From positions 1 through 8,202 of the forward strand of contig JAUVLL010000138.1 in the NCBI GenBank assembly GCA_030600745.1: a stretch of DNA of 8,202 nucleotides, given 5' to 3'. Positions 1 to 7,574 of the stretch are shown in pieces. Under the pieces are notes generated by a model. The model saw nothing but the letters and a program-made list of their open reading frames with translations, was not told where the DNA came from and did no database searches. The DNA comes from Spirochaetaceae bacterium. GTDB lineage: Bacteria; Spirochaetota; Spirochaetia; B11-G9. The position numbers and the translations under genes were made by a program. Position 1 is the stretch's first letter; each line of letters starts with the position of its first letter.

Positions 1-1072
1 CGATCTCCCCGATCTCGGACTTGAGGGTGCTGTATCGCTCCTTTTTCGATGCGAAGGAGGCTATTATCTGATCTATCTGATCGACGATCTTATCGCGTTT
101 CTTATCCTTCAGTCCGAGCGCGCCACTCATGACTATCTGCATCATCTCTGCCAGAAAATCGTTGACATCGGTTACGCCCGCCGAAATCGGGTTTTTGAGG
201 AACACATCCAGCAATCCGGTATGCTTCTTCGAAAGCGTGTACCTTCCGCTCTCGCTCTGCTTTTTCATCCGATTTAATGCCTTGTTGAGTGGAATAAATA
301 GTTCTGTTACGTTACTTTCGATATTATTCACTTCGTTCTCTCTCTCTTTCAGTCTGCCTTCAAGTTCAACAAAAGAACTCCATTCCTTGCTCTGTGACAA
401 CTGCTCCAGTTTAGCGGTACAATCGCTTACTTCACGTTTTATTTCATCTATTTTAGAACTGTTATTCTTTATCTTCGAGTTACATGAAGTGATATCTCTT
501 TTTATATCATTTATTAGCTGTATGCTACCTGTCACTTCATCAAAGCCCTCTATCTTTGCGCCTTCTGCATCAAGCAAATCTTTAAGTTTTGATAGCGATG
601 TTTTTATATTTTTAATGTCAGAGAATACCGCGCCAACCTCCTTTGGAAACAGGTATTTGGCGCGGTTATGGCTCTTCACCGACTTCTCGATCGTGGTGTC
701 GAGCGCAGTGTCGAAATGCCTGTGAAACTCCATAATATCCTGATAATCCATCGCCGGGATGGCTATCCTATCGATCATCACATTGATCTGCTTGATCATG
801 CTATCGCGGGCTGCAAACCCCACCCGGAGTGCGCGGGACGGCAACTCTGGCGGATCTGCGACTTTCAGGCTCTCGATATCGCGCACCAGTTGCTCTTCTG
901 TCGTCTCGATCTCTGCGAATATCTGCGCGGCGGATTCGAAGAACCCGTCAAGTTCCGCTCCTGTCATGTCCGAAACCCAGCCATCAAGTTCACTAAAGTC
1001 CATCGTAGCGGTATCAGGCGATTTCTGCTGGTTCTGCTTCCCAATGAGTTTACTCAACCATTTCACTGCCAT
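1..1072 (-). CDS. Archaeal-type helical/coiled-coil protein, 3' end cut by window edge
   Basis: The frame is open from an ATG at 1072 to the left edge, giving 357 complete codons with no stop, so the C-terminus lies outside the window. The N-terminal third (residues 25-150) is helical and contains the segments PSRALRVGFAARDSM (78-92) and KSHNRAKYLFPKEV (133-146). Residues 150-255 are charged, lysine/glutamate/asparagine-rich and probably coiled coil; a second helical region (280-340) leads into another likely coil. There is no signal peptide, membrane segment or Walker motif. The overall layout resembles proteins of methanogenic archaea that databases often call 'exonuclease SbcC-like' on coiled-coil similarity alone, so no nuclease activity should be assumed. 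Upstream of the ATG is AGGAT, only a weak ribosome site; the frame stays open upstream to a TAA near 1179, so a non-ATG start is possible. Codon use (GCG, CGC, ATC, GAG, CTG) at both ends differs from the neighbouring genes. The reading frame is well supported; the family assignment is from memory and moderate. Confidence 0.8.
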   Translation of the reverse strand, partial: MAVKWLSKLIGKQNQQKSPDTATMDFSELDGWVSDMTGAELDGFFESAAQIFAEIETTEEQLVRDIESLKVADPPELPSRALRVGFAARDSMIKQINVMIDRIAIPAMDYQDIMEFHRHFDTALDTTIEKSVKSHNRAKYLFPKEVGAVFSDIKNIKTSLSKLKDLLDAEGAKIEGFDEVTGSIQLINDIKRDITSCNSKIKNNSSKIDEIKREVSDCTAKLEQLSQSKEWSSFVELEGRLKERENEVNNIESNVTELFIPLNKALNRMKKQSESGRYTLSKKHTGLLDVFLKNPISAGVTDVNDFLAEMMQIVMSGALGLKDKKRDKIVDQIDQIIASFASKKERYSTLKSEIGEI

Positions 1073-1289
1073 ACCATCCTGTCTGAATTCTGTTCGTATG
1101 CCTGCAGGGTTGTCGCCGTCTTGTATTATAGGTACTGAATGCAAAATAAGACTCTGGTAGATCGCCGTCGCAGGATACCTTTAAGTACATCCATCGATCA
1201 AGCATATCCTGATGATTCTTTGATAATCCGAAGGAGATTTACTAAATGGGAAATCGATAACACCCCTATCGGCATTCAAAAATTATCAA
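1073..1289. other. Intergenic tract containing the probable archaeal/spirochete junction
   Basis: These 217 bases lie between the proB stop and the start of the archaeal-type gene. No convincing gene was found here. On the plus strand there is AAGGAG (1231-1236) nine bases before an ATG (1246) that reads only four codons before a stop (MGNR). Just after it is an inverted repeat CGATA/TATCG (1255-1259 and 1267-1271) with a seven-base loop. No rho-independent terminator with a good U-tract follows proB; the small inverted repeat is the only candidate and is weak. Composition and gene style change across this tract, which is why the junction is placed here, most likely between about 1250 and 1290. 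Confidence 0.5.
1125..1130 (-). promoter_or_regulatory. TATAAT-like element upstream of the archaeal-type gene (weak)
   Basis: On the minus strand the hexamer TATAAT ends 52 bases before the ATG at 1072. No matching bacterial -35 box is visible at a 16-18 base distance. If the gene is archaeal, the element could serve as a TATA box, placing the transcript start about 28 bases before the ATG. A second AT-rich element, TACTTAAAGG, lies further upstream (about 1177-1187) and is an alternative. Both are single short matches and could be chance. Confidence 0.22.
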
Positions 1290-2387
1290 TTAGAAAGAAA
1301 ATACAATATCCTCCGCCCTTGCTATTACATCTTTTCGACCTTCCCCTAAAAGGGCAGGAATCTCTCTGGAATGATGCCCGATGATATTCTCAATTTCTGT
1401 GCTGGTAAATTTACTTACGGCATTAGCGATACCATTTATTGACACAACTTCACCTTTATCAAAAACTCCCTCAACAGAAATTATTCCTGCAGGAAGCAGG
1501 CTTTTATGGTTTCGTATGGCAGCCATGGCTCCCTCATCAATATTTATTTTTCCTATGGGCTCACTGTAAAGAATCCATCTGGATCTTGCTGAAAGCTTTT
1601 TACCACCAAGGAAAATGGTACCTTCATCTTCACCGTTAAGAAGTCTGCTTAATATATCCGCCCTGCCGCCATGGGCCAGAATTGTTTTACATCCGGCATT
1701 TGCTGCAATAGAGACAGCCTGTAGCTTGGTTTTCATACCACCAGTTGAAAATTCACTGCCTTTACTGCCGGCAAAACCTATTATTTCCTCTGTAATCTCA
1801 TTAACACTGGATATAAGAAAAACATCTGGATCTTTCCTCGGGTCTCCATTGTACAAACCATCAATATCCGTAAGAATTATAAGAAGGTCCGCTTCTACCT
1901 TGCTTGCTACCATAGCACTGAGTCTGTCATTGTCGCCAAAAGCAGAGCCAATTTCATCGGTAGATACAGAGTCATTCTCATTAAAAATTGGAACTATTCC
2001 TAAAAAAAGAAGAGTTTCCACAGAATTTTTCAGGTTAAGGAAGGTCGTTCTATTGTTAAGAACCTCCCTTGTTATAAGTACCTGGGCTATTGAAATACCG
2101 TATTTCCCAAAAGATTCTCTATACTGATGCATTAACAGTGGTTGGCCGATTGCAGCACAGGCCTGTCTCATCTTTATATCTTTTACCCGGGTCTTCAAAT
2201 TAAGTTCGCCGGCGCCCATCCCGATTGCACCGGAACTAACAAGTAAAACCTGAATTCCACGCTCCCGAAGCCCGGCAATTTGTTTGCTGATATCCTGAAC
2301 ATATTCAACATTGAATTCATGATCTTTAGTAAGAAGATTTGTACCAATTTTAATTACTACTCTTCGTAATTTGCTAAAATCCCGCAT
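1290..2387 (-). CDS. proB: Glutamate 5-kinase (ProB)
   Basis: This cytoplasmic enzyme phosphorylates glutamate with ATP to give gamma-glutamyl phosphate, the first step of proline synthesis and the usual point of feedback inhibition by proline. The 365-residue product matches the usual two-domain length of about 367. The amino-acid-kinase domain covers roughly residues 8-255: VVIKIGTNLL with Lys13, SSGAIGMG (51-58), NENDSVST (136-143), GDNDRLSA (151-158), TDIDGLY (173-179) and STGGMKTK (214-221). A PUA domain follows at about 275-355, so this is the long form and it is intact. The ATG at 2387 shares one base with the proA stop (TAATG), indicating translational coupling; there is only a weak purine-rich stretch upstream. 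It is the last gene of the string. Product and frame are close to certain. Confidence 0.97.
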   Translation of the reverse strand: MRDFSKLRRVVIKIGTNLLTKDHEFNVEYVQDISKQIAGLRERGIQVLLVSSGAIGMGAGELNLKTRVKDIKMRQACAAIGQPLLMHQYRESFGKYGISIAQVLITREVLNNRTTFLNLKNSVETLLFLGIVPIFNENDSVSTDEIGSAFGDNDRLSAMVASKVEADLLIILTDIDGLYNGDPRKDPDVFLISSVNEITEEIIGFAGSKGSEFSTGGMKTKLQAVSIAANAGCKTILAHGGRADILSRLLNGEDEGTIFLGGKKLSARSRWILYSEPIGKINIDEGAMAAIRNHKSLLPAGIISVEGVFDKGEVVSINGIANAVSKFTSTEIENIIGHHSREIPALLGEGRKDVIARAEDIVFSF

Positions 2388-3688
2388 TAATTGCTTCTCT
2401 TGTACTCTTTATTAAGACTTTTGTGGGTAAAGCTCTTTTTCCCACTGGAATAATCTGCAACTTTATGGCCATTACCCTTTAGTCTCCACTTATAGATAAC
2501 AAGACCTTCAAGGCCGACAGGTCCCCTGGCATGTATCTTATTTGTACTTACCCCCACCTCTGCACCCAAACCATATCGGAATCCGTCAGAAAAACGGGTA
2601 CTGCAGTTCCGGAAAACATCTGCAGAATCGATTAAGTTCATAAACTTTTCAGCCTTCACACCATCTTCAGTTACAATTACATCAGTATGCCCTGATCCAT
2701 ACTTATTTATATGTTCAATAGCGCTGTCCAGAGAATCCACAACTTTTACGGATAAAATATAATCAAGATATTCAGTACTCCAGTCTTCTTCGGAAGCAGT
2801 TTTTACATCAATATACTTTCTTGTCAGGTTACACCCGCGAAGCTCCACATTTTTACTTTCCAGTCTCTCCTTCATCATGGGAAGAAAGGTAGAAGCTACG
2901 GATTTATCAACAAGAAGAGTTTCCAGGGCATTGCAGACAGCAACATACTGGGTCTTTGAATCGTCGGTAAGTTCAACTGCCATTGACAAGTCCGCTGCCT
3001 CATCAACAAAAAGATGGCATATTCCATCAGCATGACCCATTACAGGGATGGTTGTGTTCTGCATAATATACTTAACAAAACTGTTGGAACCTCTTGGTAT
3101 AAGCAGATCAATGTTGTCTTCCATCTCCAGCATTTTAGTAACATCCTGACGTGTTTCCGCAAGCTGAATCCAGCCGGAAGGTATTCCTGCAGCAACTGAA
3201 GCATCCCTGATAACTTCAGTTAACGCTCTGTTTGTAAGAGAGGCCTCACTGCCCCCTTTAAGAATTACCCCATTACCGCTTTTAAGGCAAAGAGTGGCAA
3301 TCTGTACCAGTGCATCCGGGCGGGATTCAAAAATCATTCCAATAACACCAATAGGACAGCTAACCTGATACAGCTCAAGGTCTTTATCCAGCTCCCTTGC
3401 TGATATTGTCTTTCCCACAGGATCAGGAAGTCCAATAAGGCTTTCTATTCCACTGCAAACCTCAGTAATCTTTGCATTATCAAATTTCAGTCGTTTTAAC
3501 AGAGGGGCAGAAACATTTTCCACTTCTGCTTTTTCTATATCAAGACGATTTGCCTTTATTATCTCATCTTTTCTTGTTCTGATTTCGTCTGAAATATTTT
3601 TCAGAGCCTTATTGCGTAATTCCAGGCTGACTGCTCCCAGAAATACCTGGGCATTCTTTACCTCTGATGCAAGTTCCTGAATTCCCAT
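2387..3688 (-). CDS. proA: Glutamate-5-semialdehyde dehydrogenase (ProA)
   Basis: ProA uses NADPH to reduce gamma-glutamyl phosphate to glutamate-5-semialdehyde, which cyclises spontaneously to pyrroline-5-carboxylate; ProC (not in this window) then makes proline. The 433-residue protein is slightly longer than the E. coli enzyme (417) and full length. Landmarks are CPIGVIGMIFESRPDA (111-126), LKSGNGVILKGGSEA (135-149), the catalytic Cys252 in YVAVCNALETLLV, and the C-terminal family signature running from STRFSDGFRYGLGAEVG through IHARGPVGLEGL. The ATG at 3688 has a strong GGAGG ribosome site at 3695-3699, six bases away. It lies 47 bases after yhhQ and overlaps proB by one base. The order proA then proB is the reverse of the common enterobacterial proBA arrangement. 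Product is close to certain. Confidence 0.97.
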   Translation of the reverse strand: MGIQELASEVKNAQVFLGAVSLELRNKALKNISDEIRTRKDEIIKANRLDIEKAEVENVSAPLLKRLKFDNAKITEVCSGIESLIGLPDPVGKTISARELDKDLELYQVSCPIGVIGMIFESRPDALVQIATLCLKSGNGVILKGGSEASLTNRALTEVIRDASVAAGIPSGWIQLAETRQDVTKMLEMEDNIDLLIPRGSNSFVKYIMQNTTIPVMGHADGICHLFVDEAADLSMAVELTDDSKTQYVAVCNALETLLVDKSVASTFLPMMKERLESKNVELRGCNLTRKYIDVKTASEEDWSTEYLDYILSVKVVDSLDSAIEHINKYGSGHTDVIVTEDGVKAEKFMNLIDSADVFRNCSTRFSDGFRYGLGAEVGVSTNKIHARGPVGLEGLVIYKWRLKGNGHKVADYSSGKKSFTHKSLNKEYKRSN

Positions 3689-3735
3689 CTTTAACCTCCG
3701 GGTAAAAATAATTAGTTCTGATTTTAAACTTTTTA

Positions 3736-4425
3736 CTATCCATTATCAACAACCCGCCTGTCATGCCATCCCCTTGCTATATAAATAAATGGTGTATCCA
3801 GTATTGCTACTACCCACTTAAGAAGATAGGTTGTTATGAGTATATCTATAAGAACTGCTGTCTCAAAAACTCCCCAGAATGCAATAAAAGTGAAAATTAA
3901 GGTATCCATCAACTGGCTGACCATAGTACTTAAATTATTTCGCAACCAGATAAATTTTATTGATGGAAACCTTTTCCTCCAGAAATCATAGGCCCAGATA
4001 TCATGAAGCTGTGAAATACCATAAGCGACAAGGGACCCAATAGCAATTCTCGGCATGATACTGAAGATGGTTACCAGGCTGTCATGAGCAAAGTCACTGG
4101 AATCAGGTATAAAAAAAAGCGCCAGATTCATTAGGATTGTCAGCATAATAAGAGAGAAGAATCCCATACCTACAGCCCTTGCAGCATCTTTTTTCCCATA
4201 ATTTTCACTTAGAATATCAGTTACCAGAAAACTTGTTGCATAAACAATATTTCCCAGTGTAGCCGTAAGCCCGAAGAGTTCTACAGTTTTTGTTACCTGA
4301 ATATTAGCAACAATAACTGCAACAGGCACCCACAAATAAAGTCCTGCCTTACCCCATATTTTATAACTGAAAAGTATTGCTCCAAAATTCACAAGAAGCA
4401 TTGCCGCCCATAGAAGTTCATTCAT
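3736..4425 (-). CDS. yhhQ: Queuosine-precursor transporter, YhhQ family
   Basis: The product is a 229-residue inner-membrane protein with about six hydrophobic helices. It carries family hallmarks: NIVYATSFLVTDILSENYG (59-77) followed by KKDA, YGISQLHDIWAYDFWR (135-150), and LRNNLSTMVSQLMDT (161-175). YhhQ proteins (the VUT/QPTR family) take up queuosine precursors such as preQ0 or preQ1 for tRNA wobble-base modification; which precursor this one prefers cannot be read from the sequence. The length (E. coli YhhQ is 221) and both ends look complete. The ATG at 4425 has an AGGAGA ribosome site at 4431-4436. It lies 22 bases after the metallopeptidase-like gene and 47 before proA, consistent with co-transcription. 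No queuosine biosynthesis gene is seen nearby and no riboswitch-like structure was found in the short leader, so control by preQ1 is not evident. Confidence 0.92.
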   Translation of the reverse strand: MNELLWAAMLLVNFGAILFSYKIWGKAGLYLWVPVAVIVANIQVTKTVELFGLTATLGNIVYATSFLVTDILSENYGKKDAARAVGMGFFSLIMLTILMNLALFFIPDSSDFAHDSLVTIFSIMPRIAIGSLVAYGISQLHDIWAYDFWRKRFPSIKFIWLRNNLSTMVSQLMDTLIFTFIAFWGVFETAVLIDILITTYLLKWVVAILDTPFIYIARGWHDRRVVDNG

Positions 4426-4447
4426 ATTATTCTCCTGTTAATTCCTC

Positions 4448-5245
4448 TCATTTGCCCATAATCAGGCTGAGGCTTTTCTCTATTTCTCCAAGACGCTTAT
4501 TAAAACTGGCTATGCTGCGCTCTATTCGCTGCTTTTCCTTCTGCAGCCGCAATACAGGATCCTCACGGATAGCTGCTGATGATGCAAACCGGGTTTTAAC
4601 CGAGTCAGGGCTGTTCCCTCTTAGAAAAGCTTCTTCCGCCATCCTGCGATCTTTTCCTGGTTTTATCCGGGCAAGGGTCTTCATGTTTTCATATCCCACA
4701 TCGGGGTTTATATCTTCCCTATAAACACTGATAAGCTGTTTTGCAGCAGTTCGGCCAAGCCCCAGCTCCCTGTCAACATAATCATTAAAGCTCATATCAT
4801 ATTTAAGACAGAGTTGATAGGATTTCATTAGAAGTTTACCAAAATCTCTCATCATCTCTCCATTTTTCAGAATAAATTTCTCTTTAATCTCCCTGGTCAG
4901 AACCTGGAAATCCGGTTCTGTTTTAAACTTATTGACATAGATCTTTAATCTCTCTGCTTTTCCCAGTAGCCCATGAAGTATTGACCAGAACTCTTTGGTA
5001 TGTGCTCTTTTGGAAACAGGTACAAGTGAGGAAGTTACATGGATATGATGTGCAAATTCATGAATTGCAGTATAAAAAAGAGCATTTTGATCCTCTGTAT
5101 TTCTATTATGAATAATAATCTCTCTGGAATCGGGCTTATACAAGCCGTCTACCTTTTTACTCTTTTTCCCGGAAAAGATAACCGAAAATTCCTCAACATC
5201 CCCCTTCAACTGAAGGAGGAATTCTTTTACCTGAGTTTGGTTCAT
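4448..5245 (-). CDS. Putative zinc metallopeptidase (HExxH) with helix-turn-helix and C-terminal coil
   Basis: This is a 265-residue protein without signal peptide or membrane segment, so probably cytoplasmic. Residues 55-95 contain a zinc site, HEFAH (62-66), with a downstream HTKEFW (82-87). The pattern HExxH...H-x(2-3)-FW recalls the YgjP/SprT-type zincins, where the later His is the third metal ligand. Residues 154-176 (YVDRELGLGRTAAKQLISVYR lies here) look like a helix-turn-helix, followed by a helical segment to about 215. Residues 229-262 are a charged, probable coiled coil. The start was placed at the ATG at 5245 rather than the TTG at 5248 directly before it; there is no strong ribosome site, and the upstream gene ends only ten bases away, so coupling is likely. 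The combination of a zincin and a DNA-binding-like segment suggests a regulatory protease or DNA-associated role, but this is inference and the substrate is unknown. The frame is certain; the peptidase call is moderate. Confidence 0.8.
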   Translation of the reverse strand: MNQTQVKEFLLQLKGDVEEFSVIFSGKKSKKVDGLYKPDSREIIIHNRNTEDQNALFYTAIHEFAHHIHVTSSLVPVSKRAHTKEFWSILHGLLGKAERLKIYVNKFKTEPDFQVLTREIKEKFILKNGEMMRDFGKLLMKSYQLCLKYDMSFNDYVDRELGLGRTAAKQLISVYREDINPDVGYENMKTLARIKPGKDRRMAEEAFLRGNSPDSVKTRFASSAAIREDPVLRLQKEKQRIERSIASFNKRLGEIEKSLSLIMGK

Positions 5246-5255
5246 CAAGCTGCTT

Positions 5256-6593
5256 CTAATTTAAAGAAAGAGCTTTAACAATCCCTTCCACGTACTCATA
5301 ATTACTTTCAAGAGCTTCCACAAGCTTTGCAAAAGCTCTGTCATGTGCCTGCTCCGGCGAGAGACCACCATCCTTGAACTGATCGCTTTCATAACTGTAG
5401 ATAGTCTTCCCTCTTTTTACAAGGGAAATAACTGCGCTGGCCTGGGCCATATCAGGTGCTCCCTCCAGATATTTTGGAAAGTCTGAAATTCTAATGTCAA
5501 ATTTTATGTATGGAGAATCTACAGGACCTACTTTAAAGGGCAGATTGCGGGAGGAGAAAAGTGATTTTACAGTTCCATCGACACCATAGAGATCAATTCC
5601 GTCAGGAGTTACCAGCTCAAGACCTATGGAAACTGTCTGGACATCTACAATAATAACCTTCTCTGGTAAAATCATCTCCTTCAATGAATCATCAAAACCA
5701 ATTTTATCCCTGTCAATGATAAGAGTTATATGATTTTGCCCCATCATTAACTCACCGGACTTAATTTCACTGTCAAATGTTCCATTTTGATCTGTCAAAG
5801 AAGCTATAATATTCGCACCTGCCTCAGATACAAGGGAAAAAGGCATATTCCCGATTCGGGAAGATATATTTGAATTCATAGCAATAGAAAAAGCTGCAGA
5901 CTGTCCTGTTTCAACCTCAATATTTTCCGGTTTTACACTTAAATAGATTGAATCCAGATGCTGTTTAAGGATATTGCCTATTATGTCAATTAAAGAACCG
6001 GATTCCCCATTAAAAATAGTTTTAAGAAATCCGGAATAAGGAGATTCTTTAATCAAATTCCGTGCTTTTATCAGCTCCTGAATCCTTGTAACCAGTGGTC
6101 TGTTAAAATCATTCAGAACAGGAGTAAGAAATTCCTTTATTCTGGATATTAATGCATCCATCTCCTCTTTTTTTATCCGTTTCCATTCAGATTTTGAAAG
6201 TCTCATATATACCCATGAGCCGGCTTCTTCAGAATAATAGGTATCTACTGTTTCAACCCCGGACAAACTCTTCTCTACAACAGCAGTAATCTCATCCACT
6301 GTAGAAGTGGAATAATTTCCGTCAGAATCATCTTTAGTAAGAATTACAATCTCATTATGAATTTCTACCGAAATAGATGCTGCAACATTTGACCGGGCAC
6401 CAGCCTCTGCAATTTTCCGATCCTCTGCCTCATTACCGGTATTTGAGCCTGCTATACCAATGTAATATGCATCATCAACAGGATAGTTATCCATCCAGTC
6501 GGGACGATTTGGATCAATTTTTGCTGATCCGCCACCAGTGGCACAGGATAAAATAAATACTGATATAATTGATAGTACTGCAAACTTCCTCAT
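5256..6593 (-). CDS. Lipoprotein with N-terminal LPP20-like domain and beta-rich C-terminal region
   Basis: The 445-residue product begins with a lipoprotein signal, RKFAVLSIISVFILSC, with the lipidated Cys at 17. Residues 25-139 resemble LPP20: PDWMDNYPVDDAYYIGIAG, then an Ala-rich helix with ARSNVAASISVEI, then GSWVYMRLSKSEW. After a helical linker (140-213), residues 214-324 look like an all-beta, Ig-like module (YLSVKPENIEVETGQSAAF). The C-terminus (325-439) contains ASAVISLVKRGKTIYSY and a helix rich in Ala, a pattern like that of other periplasmic assembly lipoproteins. An upstream in-frame ATG at 6611 would add six residues, but it has no ribosome site; AGGGAG at 6603-6608, inside that extension, sits nine bases before the ATG at 6593 and the signal peptide then starts normally. 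It lies 46 bases after the preceding lipoprotein gene. Function is unknown; likely envelope. Confidence 0.85.
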   Translation of the reverse strand: MRKFAVLSIISVFILSCATGGGSAKIDPNRPDWMDNYPVDDAYYIGIAGSNTGNEAEDRKIAEAGARSNVAASISVEIHNEIVILTKDDSDGNYSTSTVDEITAVVEKSLSGVETVDTYYSEEAGSWVYMRLSKSEWKRIKKEEMDALISRIKEFLTPVLNDFNRPLVTRIQELIKARNLIKESPYSGFLKTIFNGESGSLIDIIGNILKQHLDSIYLSVKPENIEVETGQSAAFSIAMNSNISSRIGNMPFSLVSEAGANIIASLTDQNGTFDSEIKSGELMMGQNHITLIIDRDKIGFDDSLKEMILPEKVIIVDVQTVSIGLELVTPDGIDLYGVDGTVKSLFSSRNLPFKVGPVDSPYIKFDIRISDFPKYLEGAPDMAQASAVISLVKRGKTIYSYESDQFKDGGLSPEQAHDRAFAKLVEALESNYEYVEGIVKALSLN

Positions 6594-6602
6594 ATTTTGA
6601 TA

Positions 6603-6608
6603 CTCCCT
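6603..6608 (-). promoter_or_regulatory. Ribosome binding site that decides the start of the 445-residue lipoprotein
   Basis: AGGGAG on the minus strand lies nine bases before the ATG at 6593. The longer alternative start at 6611 is preceded only by AT-rich sequence (TTTTCAGATAAAA), without a Shine-Dalgarno match. Together with the normal-length signal peptide this favours 6593. Confidence 0.7.
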
Positions 6609-6639
6609 CATTTTTATCTGAAAATAATAATTATTTCTA

Positions 6640-7500
6640 TTATTGATCTACAGGGCAAACTGCCAGTGTATAATATGTATGGCCATTATCGGTACTCCAC
6701 CGCCCCAGTACGTAGAAGCCTTTAATATATGTTGATGTTACTTCATAATTGGTTTCGCTGAATGCTGAACCCGATATTTCTGATTCACGATCAGCTCTCT
6801 TTGCTTTAACCACAACAGAAACCTGTTTTGCCAAACTGGCCAGAGCCTGTTCATCGGCTTTCCTTATTGAATCAATTTTATAGCGGCTGCGCTCTACAGC
6901 TCCAATACTTACAAGATAACCTGGAAGTACAGGTACATTGTAAAGCCAGTCAGGATCATTTCCTTCTCCGGGCTTTTCATCGAAATCTCCTCTGTAGTTT
7001 ACACCATCCAGCTCTGCAAGAATATAAGTTCCTTCATTGTCCCTGTAATGATGCAGAATTTTTATCTTTGCTTCAAGATCACCTGCAAGAACTTTGTCAT
7101 ACTGTATATTGATGGCTTCCAGAAATCCCAGATCTCTGTTATTACTCTTTACAGCAAATTTTGCATCCACTTTTGCATTGTAAAGTATTGAAGCCTGTCT
7201 GGCTGCATCTGCTGCAGCAAACCTGATCTCTTCTTCTCTATTGGCTTTTCTGGGTATGGAAGAAAAAAATACAAGAGTCCCGTTATCGGGAGAAGTATCC
7301 CAAAAAAAACTATATTCCGGATCTGTAAAGTTAATTACACCATTTATAACGACAGGTTCTATCTCTTTTGCAGGATTATTTTGAATTACAGTGTTTCCTT
7401 CCTGAATGGTACTCTGTGTTCCTGAATCCCCTGAAGGTGCAGAAGTGCAGGAAATAAACACAATAAAAAATAGCGGAAGGATTCCAAATACCAGTTTCAT
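6640..7500 (-). CDS. Lipoprotein with two LPP20-like halves
   Basis: The 286-residue product has a lipoprotein signal peptide ending IVFISC, with lipidated Cys18; the serine before the Cys is usual for spirochete lipoboxes. A Ser/Thr/Gly-rich tether (19-50) follows. Two regions look related to each other and to LPP20: residues 74-165, with SSIPRKANREEEIRFAAADA and ending GTYILAEL, and residues 183-284, with DPDWLYNVPVLPGYLVSIGA, the helix KADEQALASLAKQVSVVV and the ending HTYYTLAVCPV. Each half has an Ala-rich helix and then a beta strand that closes the domain, so an internal duplication is plausible; similarity was judged by eye. The ATG at 7500 has no clear Shine-Dalgarno sequence. It follows the terminator at 7545-7574, so it needs read-through or a promoter in the 44 bases between; none is obvious. 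Function is unknown. Confidence 0.83.
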   Translation of the reverse strand: MKLVFGILPLFFIVFISCTSAPSGDSGTQSTIQEGNTVIQNNPAKEIEPVVINGVINFTDPEYSFFWDTSPDNGTLVFFSSIPRKANREEEIRFAAADAARQASILYNAKVDAKFAVKSNNRDLGFLEAINIQYDKVLAGDLEAKIKILHHYRDNEGTYILAELDGVNYRGDFDEKPGEGNDPDWLYNVPVLPGYLVSIGAVERSRYKIDSIRKADEQALASLAKQVSVVVKAKRADRESEISGSAFSETNYEVTSTYIKGFYVLGRWSTDNGHTYYTLAVCPVDQ

Positions 7501-7544
7501 AAGTTTATCTTAGTATCTTTTTAATATTTTTTCCAGATAGATAC

Positions 7545-7574
7545 AAAAAAGACTGCTCCTTTTCAGGAACAGTC
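7545..7574 (-). terminator. Rho-independent terminator after the small LPP20 lipoprotein gene
   Basis: On the minus strand GACTGTTCC pairs with GGAGCAGTC (nine pairs, one of them G-U) around the loop TGAAAA, directly followed by six T. It begins 19 bases after the stop codon at 7593. On the plus strand the same pair has a C-A mismatch and no following T-run, so the structure is directional. It should end or reduce transcription from the upstream gene before the next lipoprotein gene. Confidence 0.88.

Noticed and set aside
129..1160. Several overlapping plus-strand open frames (129-725, 668-1138, 759-1160)
   Set aside because: They lie opposite the long, open minus-strand gene, overlap each other, lack ribosome sites and encode serine/leucine/cysteine-rich products typical of antisense reading.
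1139..1384. Plus-strand frame of 81 codons across the junction
   Set aside because: It runs antisense into the 3' end of proB, has no ribosome site and no family resemblance.
5246..5248. TTG as the start of the metallopeptidase-like gene
   Set aside because: An ATG follows immediately in frame, and no ribosome site favours the TTG.
6594..6640. AT-only inverted repeat AATAATA/TATTATT between the two larger lipoprotein genes
   Set aside because: The stem contains no G-C pairs and has no following T-run, so it is best explained by AT-rich spacer sequence.
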